Assembly (NCBI RefSeq): GCF_003086295.3
Contig: NC_092054.1
Location: 59,683,546-59,747,545 of the forward strand
Direction: 5' to 3'
From: Arachis hypogaea
Lineage: Eukaryota; Streptophyta; Magnoliopsida; Fabales; Fabaceae
DNA length: 64,000 nt
The first letter of the stretch is position 1. Every line of letters begins with the position of its first letter. The notes below the pieces were generated by a model. It ran no database searches and had not been told where the DNA came from. It saw only the letters and a list, made by a program, of their open reading frames with translations. This document shows positions 24,223 through 35,496 of this stretch, one piece after another. Position numbers and translations under genes: made by a program.

Positions 24223-24313
24223 TTCAGCAGCCATCACAGCTCGGTGATACACCCAGAATCCCGATAAACCTGTTATATACGATCACAACCTCTATATCAA
24301 ATACTATAAGTCA

Positions 24314-24322
24314 ACAACCAAA
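24314..24322. repeat. 9-bp TSD of MULE1, right copy
   Basis: ACAACCAAA, identical to 17085-17093. Element-B leader sequence resumes here. Confidence 0.8.
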
Positions 24323-24393
24323 TAACCAAAAAGTAGGCTATTTATAATATTGACATATTTACAACAACAAAAAACATGACACCAATTGCATTG

Positions 24394-24411
24394 TCCCTGG
24401 CAAAGGTACTA
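24394..24411 (-). other. primer binding site, diverged (element B)
   Basis: Minus strand TAGTACCTTTGCCAGGGA occupies the place of the tRNA-Asp primer site but has four changes from the element-A version. It lies six bases from the LTR edge at 24418. Priming would probably be impaired. Confidence 0.75.
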
Positions 24412-24417
24412 AAAACT

Positions 24418-25921
24418 TGATGTGAGAATTAATGTTGGTTTAGAATTTCTCAATAGAATTTCTTCGTTGCAAGTATAGTCCAAACCAACAATTAACTCCT
24501 GATCAAATTTTAACTTTATTTGTCACAACACAAACCAATAAAAATCGGGAGTTTTAAGTCCCGTGTCGTCTCCCTCGGACAATGCAATTAAGATGTTACA
24601 CTTTCGATTGTGAAGAAACGGGGGTTTTGAATCAAGAAACGAAAGATTAAAAAAAATAAGTAATAAAAGAACTAAGAAACAATCGAAGAGGGAATTAATG
24701 CAATTAAAAAGAAACAAGATAAAAACTTAGTGAAAATGCAGTAAATGCATAAAAGAGCCTTGACTTGGGAATGAGAATTAAGCAATCCTATTATCGCCAT
24801 AACCACAACTATGATAACTATGATGAGTCAATCTCACTTCATCAACCCCTAGCATTGAGGAGTAAGTCAAGTAAGTATAATTGACCTTAATCCATAAGTC
24901 CTAGCTAACTTACTAATTTCTTAGTAAAAAACTAGCGTTAATGGAAATAAGAGATAACTAACTACTCAAGAATTACCACTAAATGTTGGACATTATGACT
25001 CCAGTATCGTAGGAACTCATTTTCTAAGTCAGGAAGTGAAAATCTACTCAAAATCTATAGTTGTCATTTTCACAAACACTTGGTGGGCATAAAAATAAAA
25101 CATAAGAATTTGCAAAGGAAAATGAAAACTGTAACCAAACTATTCACAACAATAAACATGCAATCAAGCAAATAGAAATTATAAAAGACAAAATTCACCA
25201 ACCAAAACTTCAAAAAATCAAAATTGCATATATTAACAAGTAACTTGAAATAGAAGAAGATGTAGCAAGAGTAGTGAAATTAAAGAAGAAATTAAAAAGT
25301 ACTTACAATGTGATAAGCAAAATCCAAGACCAAAATTCAAACTATAAAATGCTACAACGAGATTTTAGTAAACCCTAAGAGAGGATTAAGAGAAAACTAC
25401 TCTACACTACTCCTACTCCTAATTATGTTTTTCTATCTAAAAGTGAGCTCCCTAAGCTAATGCCTTGATATGTGTTGAAGTTCCCTTCATATAGCACTCC
25501 AAAATGGCTTCAGCACTTCCAAAATTGGGCCAAAGAGCCCAAAAAATTGCAAGCCACGTGCTTCATTAATGAGGTCACGCGCAGGGACTTGTGTGTATGC
25601 ACAGGTGTGTACATACGCACACTTCAGTGTACTTTTCGTTTGTTTTCTTCATGTGTTTTCCATTCTTGTATGCTTCCTTCCACTTTTGCCTAGCCATTCT
25701 TGCCTCTAGGACCTGAAATCACTCAATAAACTTATCACGACATCGAATGGAATAAAAATGAAATTAAAATGGTCAATTTAAGCACAAAAACGCATGTTTT
25801 CACATTTAGGTTCAATTTGGGGATAAAACACAAAAGTATGCAATTTTGGTGAGTAAGTGAGTTTATGTGATAAAATCCGTTCAATTCGAACAAAACATTA
25901 TCGTCAAATATGGACTCATCA
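24418..25921 (-). repeat. 5' LTR of compound element (1504 bp)
   Basis: On the minus strand starts TGATGAGTCC (25921 leftwards) and ends at 24418, followed by the primer site. Colinear with 7637-9146. The right neighbour is a copia gag fragment, that is, target DNA. The palindromic CG-rich motif (CTTGTGTGTATGCACAGGTG to 25620) is present but eroded. Confidence 0.85.
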
Positions 25922-26001
25922 GTATCCCAAACTTTAAAATTTGTACCATTTAGCATAAGAATACTGCTAACTTGTGCAAAAATATTGGTAGTTGAAGGCA
26001 T
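25922..26001 (-). pseudogene. Ty1/copia gag N-terminus, interrupted
   Basis: Minus strand from ATG 26001: MPSTTNIFAQVSSILMLNGT then NFKVWDT, the conserved start of many plant copia Gag proteins (LNGTNFKVWKE region). It stops at 25922 where the LTR of the compound element begins. The rest should lie left of the window, beyond the other end of the compound element. Confidence 0.7.
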
Positions 26002-27551
26002 AGCAACTGGATTAGAAAAAAAAGTGCAATAAATATTAGTTAAATAATTGAAAAATGTCCATATTGAGATATTTAGAACAACATTAATTTTTAATTTTTG
26101 GATAGAAAAATTAAGTGTAAGTGATACTCTCATTGTAGTAATCAAATATTGTCAAAAAATTTCTGTCACACGTTAAACCTTTTTTAAACTGACTAAATGC
26201 GCACATGAAAACCTAAACTTCACAACCTATTTATTACTATATATATTTTCTATTAATTGGCCAAAACATTAACATTCTTTTAGGTCGATTGTTGACCACA
26301 TAATTAATAAAAAATAAATAAAAGTGTACAATGTTTATTATTTGATAAAATAATAAATTTTTTTAGATAATTATTGTTTGCATAAATAAAAAAAATATTT
26401 TTAATTTTTTATTATTCAAATATTATTAATGTATACATATAATTCAGCCAAATATAAATATCTCTTTAGATTGATTAATATTTACATAAGTAACACACAA
26501 TAATTCTTATATTCCAAAAGAATAATTAATTTTATACAAAATGAATAGCACACAAAATTAAATTCGAGACAATCATAGTTTTATAATACTCTACTAATGT
26601 TTTAGAATAAATCATTCATTTATTTATTTATTATATCAAGATAATTCTACCAAACCAAATAAAAGAAAGATACAGTCTCTATATAAAATATATACCTTAA
26701 TTAATATATGACTAATTCTATAGTATCTTTTGTTTAGCATCTAATTTTTGCTTAAATTATTTTTTTAATAACATTAAAATATTTAAATTTTTTATTTTTA
26801 TACTTTTAAATTTAAAATTAATTATTAAACCCATTTTAACAATTAAACAATATTTTTTAAACATCATAACAAAAATCTTAATATATTTCAACCAAATAGA
26901 CTACAATAAGTGTAAATTATTTTTATTTTTTATTTATTTAATAAAAAATAACGCATTAAACAATAGAAAAAAAAAAGAACACATATCATATTCAATTACA
27001 CAATCTAAAGATTGAAAAAAAAAAACACGTGAAGGAAGTACATCATGCACTAATCATCAATTTTATGAGTATCATTTTATAAAAAAAAAAATGAGTAGTA
27101 AAGAACACATTGTATTCATTATAAATGCACATCAATATATATAAATATTTATACATAACAATAAATATTTTTTTTAAAGCAAGGAGCTCAACACAATAAA
27201 ATAAAATAAATAATAATAAAAAATAATACTAAAATATAAAGTTATAATAATTTGTAGTTACCTTTGTTATTATCATCAACAATCCATAAAAATCAACATT
27301 TTTCTATTTTTAATAGTTTTTATTAATTGATCTATTAATAATATTCTCTACACTCTATTGCTTGTTTTTGAAAATCTTAACATTTCTTTCAAGTCAAATA
27401 TTTTAAATAATAACAAAAAGGCTAATCAATAATCGATTTTACTCTTTTTTTTTCCAAAAATATCAATTCGATTCTCAAAATACTGCTCAATATTATTTAA
27501 AATTATCCATAGTCTATGTGAAGCATACAACCAAACACACCATACATAACA

Positions 27552-27634
<83 letters not shown>

Positions 27635-28131
27635 TGCAACCCAAACAACATCAGCATTAAAAGTGATTATATTTTATGTTTGTGCAACAATACTAGTTAT
27701 ATATATGACATATGACGCTCACATATATATAAAAGTCAAACATATGACGCACACACATATTAAAGTTACATATTATATGTGCAACGACAATAAACAGAAT
27801 CAGAGAAGAATATTCATAATATATGACTTTGTTGAGCAACAATTTTAAACGTAAACAACATAAATATATACATATTTCAATTCAGTAATTAAAAATAAAA
27901 AAAACAATAAAATTAAATATTTTTGATGATTAAATTATGGATGACTCTAATACTACTTATTAGAACAAATAATTTTATAATTCAAATCTTTTATATTAAA
28001 CTATCAAAAAAATATACATCATAATGCGGAAGCGTATTTATACTCATAAAAGTGATTAAAGAATTATATCAACCAAAACTTTTTGTATCCTTGATAGGAT
28101 TGAATTGTAACTCATCTGATGAAAAAAGAGT
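26002..28131. other. AT-rich intergenic DNA
   Basis: Over 2 kb of strongly AT-rich sequence. The first ~160 bp may be the leader of the copia element. No ORF, RNA gene or clear transposon end is recognised apart from the TA microsatellite. Confidence 0.6.
27553..27630. repeat. (TA)n microsatellite
   Basis: About 78 bp of pure TA dinucleotides. Confidence 0.95.
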
Positions 28132-28425
28132 CACTATTAGAAAACTAGTTATTACAGACGGATATTTCCGACGAATTTTATCCCACGAAAATATAAATGG
28201 AATTTTAGAGAAATTTTTTGTCGAAAAAAAAAATGAATTAGCATAAATTACAGACGGAAGAAAGAATCCATCGATAATTCTGTCGAAAAAATTAATTTTT
28301 TTTCGTGAAAAATAGTTACAGATAAAAAATCCATCTGTAATTAAATGGACAAAAATGCTGCGTTATATTAAATTATTACAGAAGAAAAATCTGTACGTAA
28401 TTTAAAATTTTTCGTCAAATCTACC
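28132..28425. repeat. left subterminal repeats of CACTA-2
   Basis: Diverged units of TTACAGACGGA..TCCGTCTGTAA type at about 28152-28400, facing those at the right end. Confidence 0.75.
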
Positions 28426-28429
28426 ATTG

Positions 28430-29640
28430 CGCGAGCTCCATTCACGGCACACAAATTAAACGAGATAAACCTAGCATTCCTCATCCTTCTTCTCAGTCAA
28501 CGGGCTACTTCTTCTTCTCCTTTCCTCACCCACAGCGCCATCCTAATCGCCGCAGCTACCTTTTCTTTCTCCTCTTTTTAAAACACTGAACCAGTAGAAT
28601 ACAACCCCTGTCTCTCTCATTCTTTCTCATTCACAGAACAAAGCAAGCTCAAGCTCCACCACCACCGCGCTTCTCTCTCTCTCCTTTTATCCCCCTCAAT
28701 TCTGGCTACAGCCATCATCTCTTCCAGCGCTACAGCCATCATCTCCTCCAGTCAATGCTGCAGCTACCTTCGTAAGCCTTAGCTCCGTGGCGACCAAAAT
28801 CGGTTCCACCATCAGCCGCGGTTCCACCTCTCTCTTTCCCCCGTTCGAACCGTAGAGACCTGGGCATCCTTCTTTCCCTCTGCGTTGTTTTGATTGTCTC
28901 TGTTTCCAGGTTTTAGTTTCAAAATTCTTTTAATTTCTATTATGTTCAATTAATTTTGTTAAGTTAGTTTGATTTTAGTAATTAGTTTAGTTAGATTTGT
29001 TTTCTGATTAGTGGATTTTTAGGTTGTTAAAATAGGATTAGATTAGGTTTTGATTCTGAATAGCTGAGAAATGTTTAGATTGTTAATCTGGATTGCTGAA
29101 CATTGTTGAACGTTGTTAATATGAGCCTGATGAATGTTGTCTAGAACTGAAAATTTAATTCAGTTTGAAGGAGTGGATTTGTTGAGCATTGAATTGAATC
29201 AGATTGGGTACATTTTGAAATGGACTCTGTTGAAAGAGTTTGTTGCATGCATTCTACCTGTTTGCTGTTTTGCCTATTTCTGGCTTTCTGTCGTCATTAT
29301 TCAGGAGAAATTAGGAATAGATTTTATGTGTGTGAAAGTGGAATGAGCTTGAAGGGTCTCAAAATCCATGGAGATTAATGGTAAATTAATTTGGTATAAG
29401 AAAACATGCATGCGCTTTTCAGTCAAATAATGAGCCTTTCAACCTTTAAGTCCTTATGGTTATTGTTAACATTCTCTTAAAATGCTGATTCTCTTATGCA
29501 TTCTTGTTGTTCTGTCAAGCAAGGGATCTAAAGCGGTTGAGCATCATTACGTGAATGCAAGTGATCTTAACTTGTTGGAGGCACATGAAGCTGAAGCATC
29601 CTTAGCTGGAAGGGGTGCCTACACTCTTATGGTAGGACTC
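28430..29640 (+). pseudogene. captured 5' gene region, unidentified
   Basis: 28480-28905 is CT-rich and looks like a 5' untranslated region or first exon; it ends at a GTTTCCAGG|TTTTAGTTT-like transition into T-rich, intron-like DNA. A short exon-like piece at about 29519-29632 reads SKAVEHHYVNASDLNLLEAH and continues AEASLAGRGAYTLM. I do not recognise the gene. It could be a third captured gene or the 5' part of one of the fragments downstream. Confidence 0.35.
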
Positions 29641-30125
29641 TCCCTTATTTAAACTGCTGCCGCTAAAGGAGCAGGTACACTACTCTCTACTCTCAAAACT
29701 TGTAATAATTATATTCCTAAATTAAAACATTTTATTTTCTTCTACTGTTACACCTTCTTCTACTTCTTCTCAATAATATTTGTACTAAAATTTGTTATAA
29801 TCATTATCATTAGTTATTAACGTATATATGCATTTGAACATTGAACTATTTTATATGCTATTATATATAATGTGAAACTCTTTTTAGTACTGATGAGGTG
29901 ATATATAATGCAACATATGTTATTCATGTAGCCAACATATGATTTTTCGTTTTATGTATAAATAAATTGTAATGAATTAAGCTGGTTATTATTTCATTTA
30001 TATAGTCGTCTTGCATACAAGTTATGAATAATTTGTGGAAGAAGAAGCCAAAGCATACATAAAACTGAGTGTGTGAATAGATACACATTCAGCTTCCTAT
30101 CCACTTTTCTACCGCTAAAGAACCC

Positions 30126-30290
30126 ATGGCTGACCCAAAAAGTCATTACTCCAAGGCCATCCAACCCCAACAACCACCCTCCTCAGTTACCGGAAAACAC
30201 AGGATTCTCATGACTGCCCCAAACTTTCTCAGGCTCTTATCCATTCTATTCTCCGCCGCTTCCGTCGCCGTCATGGTCACCTCCAACCAA
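30126..30290 (+). pseudogene. captured exon, possibly CASP-like membrane protein
   Basis: Starts MADPKSHYSKAIQPQQ and has a hydrophobic segment FLRLLSILFSAASVAVMVTS before a likely donor site (about 30290). A following exon-like piece at 30392-30460 reads VIAAMYSNVPFISNAIMKAT. The RLL..VMVTS pattern resembles CASP-like proteins, but the match is weak and the assignment tentative. Confidence 0.35.
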
Positions 30291-30553
30291 ACGGTTTCCC
30301 TCTTCTCCTTGTCCCTTGAGGCTCACTTTTACTAATGTATTCTGTACTTCTGTAATGTGAAACAATTATCCTAATTGGCTTATGGTACAGGTGATAGCTG
30401 CAATGTATTCGAATGTACCATTTATTAGCAATGCAATCATGAAGGCTACTGGCAGTGGTATGTAGTTGAACACTTGTATTTCTATTTGAGCTTTTGTTTT
30501 CTTTAGTTCTGCATTTTAAGAGATTTTTCTCATTTTAACCAACCCGGTTCGGG

Positions 30554-31190
30554 TTGCTAGCCGAAGCCTGCCTTGCTTTGCTTCTTCTTCCTATCTTAAG
30601 GGGATTGGCTCTGTTTCGGATACTCGGCATCCAATTTGAAGCTTCAGTCAGATATCACACCTTGCTTGGAACTGCAATGATATTTTTCACTGCAATACAC
30701 AGCGCAAGCACTTACTTTGTCTAGGGTGTTAGCCACTATATACAGAAAGAAGTGAAGCCCAAACTCTTCAAATTTTTCAATTTTCTTTTAATTGTAGTAG
30801 TGATTAGTACTGTCCTTTTAATTTTCTTTTCATGATCTTCAAACAGATTTGGAAGTGGAAAAACACAGGATGAATATACCTCGCAGGAGTGATTACACTT
30901 GTCACTGGGCTAGTTATCTATGTCACTTCACTTCCACAAATCAGAAGGATGAAGTTTGAAATCTTCTACTATACACATAATCTCTACACAATCTTTCTAG
31001 TGTTCTTCTTGTTCCATGGTGGGGATAGGCACTTCTTTACAGTCTTCAGAGGACTATTTCTTTTCAGCCTCGACGAACTGCTCCGCGTCATACAATCGAG
31101 TCCAAGAGCCTGCGGCTAGAACTTTCCCATCCAAAGCTGTGGAGGACCTTGAAGTTTCTTGCTTAGCAGTTGTTACTATCCCTTTTTCCA
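30554..31190 (+). pseudogene. FRO-like: captured ferric reduction oxidase (FRO) fragment
   Basis: First block 30554-30740 reads LLAEACLALLLLPILRGLAL then FRILGIQFEASVRYHTLLGT, the transmembrane core including a haem-ligand-type His of plant FRO enzymes; a TAG replaces Trp before GVSHYI. Second block 30847-31120 reads IWKWKNTG (then TGA) IYLAGVITLVTGLVIYVTSL, continuing FEIFYYTHNLYTIFLVFFLF. AARTFPSKAVE follows in another frame. FROs are membrane Fe3+-chelate reductases. FAD and NAD domains are absent. Stops and a frameshift make this a fragment. Confidence 0.85.
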
Positions 31191-31699
31191 GATTTTACAG
31201 CACCGATAGTCCGACTGAATAGTTTGTGTACAATGTAATAAACTAGTTGTGTGCTCCAAAAGGTATTACATCTTTGCTAAAGAAGTTAAGCTATTTTCTT
31301 GTAATCAAACTTGTTAGTAATTCCTGTGATTGTGAATTTACTCGAGTGTTGGATTTCCTCAAGACCTCAGTAGGTTACCAGGCAGAAGTTGTATTTGTGA
31401 TCATTTTTACGATCTTGATTTCATCGGTGTCCTTGAGTTTCATGATCTGCTTCTAATTTTCTTTTTATAGTTTAGCTGATGCCCAAGTTTTTCTTTTGAC
31501 GATTGATAGTATGGGATTTTTTTAAATTATTTATTTATTTTAACCCCAAAGAGCTGCCTTTTACTGCTTGTACCTCATTTTTTTGTTTTAAGTTAATATT
31601 GTTGTAGCTGTTTTTTGGAAATATTTTTTGAAGTTATGAGAAAGTTTGATTTGTTAAACATTCATTGACTGTTATTAATCTCGACATTCACTTTACTTA

Positions 31700-31820
31700 T
31701 TATTGTTTGCCAGGGTTCAACCGTGGAAATGATAGATTTGGATAGGGATGATGCGGGATCAGAAGATGCTAACCTTTTGTTCAGTGGTCATAGAGCAAGA
31801 ATCACCTATATAAGGTAATA
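31700..31820 (+). pseudogene. captured exon, unidentified
   Basis: Exon-like piece flanked by AG and GTAATA: GSTVEMIDLDRDDAGSEDAN then LLFSGHRARITYIR. No family recognised. Confidence 0.3.
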
Positions 31821-32748
31821 ATGTTACATAATTGTTTTTGTGTTTTACAAAAATTAATGAGAAATAGTACTTGTAACTATAGGTTTAGACATTATCTAGA
31901 TATGTAGGGATCAATGTGTTTGAACTGGAATCCCAAGATAGTGTATATTGATGAACTTTTGAGTTACAATGATAGAGAAGTTAAACTGTAGCAAATGATC
32001 AAAGACATGAACTAATTGCTATATCCTTTATTTATGGTGAGTAACTTCTCTAATTAACTCACTAAAGGGATCCTATAATTAACTCGGGATTTCATCATGT
32101 TTCTGGTGTTAAGGTAACTTATAATGGATGTGAAATTATTTTACTAGACTTACCAACATGATAATTGGAATCCACCATATACCACTTGGTATTATGTATT
32201 TTGTTACTAGCAAATTCACTAGAAATGCAATTGAAATCACCAGTTATTATTCATGATTTCCCAATTGTTTATATGTTGCTAGGTGCTATTCAAATTATAG
32301 TAATTAATAACTGAGGACAAAGTGGGTGGAGCCTTGAAGTTTAACACACGCCTTCTGGTGATGTTTTTAGTTATCCTATCTGAGTTTCTCTTGCTATTTC
32401 TAAATCTTTTCTGCTTTCCGGTCTACACATTCAAGCTTGAAAATGTTGTTAATCTCTTACTTGTAAATAAAATAGTAACCTTTCTATATTGATTAGTTGA
32501 ACCTATAGGTCCATAACCTATATTTAAAACTTGATATGTTATTTCTGTAGCTTGCCCAAGCAACGTCCAACCAGATATCCAAGCGTGATTTTATGTTTTG
32601 CATTTTATAATTTACATGTTCCTAGTTAAGAGCTGAGATTTTATGTTTTGCATTTTATAATTTACATGTTCCTAGTTATATTTCTACTCATATGAAATAT
32701 TTTGTTGCCTCATTGGTCTTAATTAATTCTCTATTGAATTGGAAGCAG

Positions 32749-32940
32749 ACTGCCTCAATCAGATATACATTCAGCGGCGGCATGTTTGAGATGAATGAAG
32801 TGAAGGGTGGCAGTCCGTACGATGCCCGAACTTATGCTAGTGGTGATGGATCAAGACAACCAACTAAACTTGACTTGGAGCAAGCATTCCACCAAGGCAA
32901 GTATATTGCCACCATCACTAAGAAGCTCAAGAAAGAATGA
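32749..32940 (+). pseudogene. FQR1-like: captured last exon of FQR1/WrbA-type quinone reductase
   Basis: After an AG acceptor the frame reads [40 protein letters not shown] and [20 protein letters not shown] before the stop at 32938. This is the C-terminal part of plant flavodoxin-like NAD(P)H:quinone oxidoreductases (FQR1; family GMFEM..VKGGSPYGAGTYAGDGSRQP). Only about 63 residues are present and the FMN-binding half is missing. It is open but cannot work alone. Confidence 0.85.
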
Positions 32941-33189
32941 AGCTATCCATAAATTAGGATATTGAATTCTAATGAGTCAACTAGTAGTTACTTGTCATCT
33001 AATGTATTCAGTTTGTATTATTGCATGGAAATAATTGCTTCTTATTATAAAGAAAATGCTTTATACTCACTGGTGTATTTTTCTATTTGTACCATCAATA
33101 AAAATTTGTATTTATTAAATTTATATTTATTTTGTATGAAAACAATTTTATTTTGCAATGAAAAATCTAAAAAAATTTTATTTTACTTT

Positions 33190-33599
33190 AGTGATGGATT
33201 TACAGACGGATTTTTTATCTGTACTCAGAGTTTGGGATGATTTTCCAAGATTCCAATTACAGACGGAAAATTTGTCGGAAAATCCATCTATAATTACAGA
33301 CGGAAAATCTGTCAAAAAATCTGTCTGTAATTACCGACGGAAAATCCATCAGAAAATCCGTCTGTAATTACCGACGGAAAATTCATCGAAAAGTTTGACG
33401 TTTCAGGGAAATGGATGGAGAATTTACAGAGAAAAAATCCGTCGGTAACTGGTAAAAATCCGTCAGTAAATAATTTCCTACAAGGCTTTTACAAAGGGAC
33501 AAAATCCGTCGGTAATTTTGTCGGTAACCAAAAATCCGTCTGTAATAAAGAATAAATCTGTCTGTAAATCTGTCTGTATTAATCCATTTTCTAGTTGTG
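33190..33599. repeat. right subterminal repeats of CACTA-2
   Basis: At least eight units of TTACAGACGGAAAATC or TTACCGACGGAAAATCC and complements, often paired as dyads, up to the terminal CTAGTTGTG. Confidence 0.85.
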
Positions 33600-33696
33600 A
33601 GCTACGGAGGCGATTTTGATATGTTGGGACCGAAACTTTGAAGTTACTATTTATATTTGACTCTGTCACCTATTAAACCCTAAATCCCAAATAAAA

Positions 33697-33960
33697 GGGT
33701 AAATACCCTTTTCGGTCCCTGGCCTTTTATCCGAGGGATGACGCGCACCTTGATCTTTCTGATATCTTATCCAGGGCCCCATCCATGCAAAGAAATGTAC
33801 ATATCGACCCTTGTCACTGGATGCCAATGGGTTGCCCGTGTGACGTGTCCGCTGTTGTCTGACGTGTCATGTCACAGTGCCAGGTGGCAGAACGAAGTTG
33901 TGAATGGGACTAAAAGCCCCCTCCCTAGGTCCCAAACGTTGTCGTTCATAAATAGCCTAG
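33697..33960 (+). repeat. left terminal inverted repeat of MULE3
   Basis: Long Mutator-type terminal repeat; 33851-33950 pairs with 52700-52793. The outermost ~150 bp has no partner in the window. Confidence 0.75.
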
Positions 33961-34853
33961 GCGTATTTACATTACTCTTCTTGATCTCCTCACTCATTCA
34001 CAGAAAAGCCTTAATAGTTCTTCTTCCACCATTGTTTTCCTCCAAAAGTCAGGGAACACATTGCAACTCTTGACCTGGTTACGAGTGGTTGACAGACGTT
34101 TAGAAGGTTTTGACGGCGACTTCGTGGCACACGTGAAAGGTTAGTTCCCCTGTTTAGCTTTCTCTGTTGTGAGTTGATAATGTACTTCTTTTGCATGCAT
34201 GTCTCTGACGAATGAATCGCTTGCATGAATTGCGACTTTATTTTTTAGTTCTTTATAGAAAATCCGAGTTAGTCCATCTAATGTGATATGATAAAACACT
34301 ATTTTTTTTATTAGGGTTCATTAGTTTCGTGTTGTCAAAAAAGAAGTTTATATTCAAGTTATTGATACAATGTAGTGTTTTTAGTTCTGGTTTTTCTAGC
34401 TGTCGTTGATGTGTGATGTGTGTTAGGAAAAAACTTTAATGGTTTAGTTTTAAAATATTGTAGATGTCTGTGTTTGTGGTTCCTGTGTTTAACTATGGCA
34501 GAAAGTTTAGAGGAAATGCAAAGGGCAAATTGCGTTACTTGGGGGGAAAGGTGGAGAAATTTCCTCCAATGAATGTGGATTTTATTAATAAGAAAGCTTG
34601 GAAAAACTCTTCAAGGGATTAGGGTATTTAGTGCATAAGGAAATTTATTGGTACGACCCTACTGCTGTGGAATTTGAGGATCAGTTACATGTGCTTCGTG
34701 GTGATAAGAAAATCAATGAAATGTGTGATTTCACATTGAAGCACAATCTAAATGAATTCTTCCTTTATTTTGAGCATCCAGTTGATAATCCTGTATTTGA
34801 AGAAGTAGTTTGCGAAGATGAGCTTGTTGTAATGGTGACAGATTCTTCAAAAT

Positions 34854-34857
34854 CATT

Positions 34858-34898
<41 letters not shown>

Positions 34899-34907
34899 TA
34901 TCATCAT
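34854..34907 (+). repeat. (TCA)n microsatellite coding poly-Ser
   Basis: Near-perfect TCA repeats in the mudrA frame of MULE3, giving about 18 consecutive Ser codons with a few TTA interruptions. Confidence 0.95.
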
Positions 34908-35491
34908 CTAATTCATACGAGAGTGTCGAAGATGAAGCCTACAAGCCTCCTCCTCCTCCTGGTTTTGAAAGTGAGAGTAGTCAAAACTCTCCAAAAGTAC
35001 AAAGAAAAAAAAAGAAAAAAAAAAGGAAAGTCTAGCTCACAAATCACCACCGAAAAAAGTAGGGTCTCAAGGAGATACACTGAAAGGAGAAGGAAGAAAC
35101 ATGTGTTAAATGGAGAAATGGGAAGTGGGTCTAGTACTAGTGTTGGTAGTAGGTGATACGTGAGCATCTTTCTTATCTTTTCTTAGTGAGTTTGGATTTG
35201 AATTTGTTGAATTTAATCAAGAATTAGGTGTTTTAAGCCACCATGAATGCTACTTTGAGTTGTTTTGCAAGTTGATTGATTTCAGGTAGCACTCGGGCGA
35301 ATTTGGCGGAGTTCAAAAGAAGAAAAGGAGCCAAGTACATACATAAGGTGGTACCAAACTTCACCCATCCAAGTTTAGGGCCACGATCACAATAAAGCAT
35401 CCATTTGTTTCAACCAACGTGGCGCCAAATGCCACCTCACCAGCGTTTGGCACCAGATCACACGAAAATTCATAATTTGGTTCGGCCATGG

Positions 35492-35496
35492 TGACG
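35492..35496. repeat. target-site duplication of E2, left copy (TGACG)
   Basis: TGACG here and TGATG at 46193-46197 flank E2; one C/T difference. Confidence 0.75.

Larger units (their letters stand above)
17094..24313 (+). mobile_element. MULE1: mudrA plus antisense PMD gene
   Basis: A 7.2-kb Mutator-like element with a 9-bp TSD inside element B. It encodes a full-length but broken MURA transposase on the plus strand (17684-20282) and a PMD gene on the minus strand (23100-20960), arranged tail to tail. Terminal inverted repeats are weak; both ends instead carry copies of the dyad AAATCGGAC-N-GTCCGATTT. Composition in the coding part is distinctly less AT-rich than the 22.9-23.9 kb tail, which holds AAT repeats. 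Confidence 0.85.
28132..33599. mobile_element. CACTA-2: CACTA element with captured gene fragments
   Basis: Left end CACTATTAGAAAACT (28132) and right end, read on the other strand, CACAACTAGAAAATGG (33599). The flanking triplets are AGT and AGC, so the 3-bp TSD is imperfect. Both ends carry many copies of a dyad built from TTACAGACGG and CCGTCTGTAA. The interior holds exon-like pieces of at least two unrelated cellular genes on the plus strand and no CACTA transposase, so it is a non-autonomous, gene-capturing element. Confidence 0.75.

Noticed and set aside
27426..27644. ORF of Tyr-Ile repeats
   Set aside because: It is the translation of the TA microsatellite.
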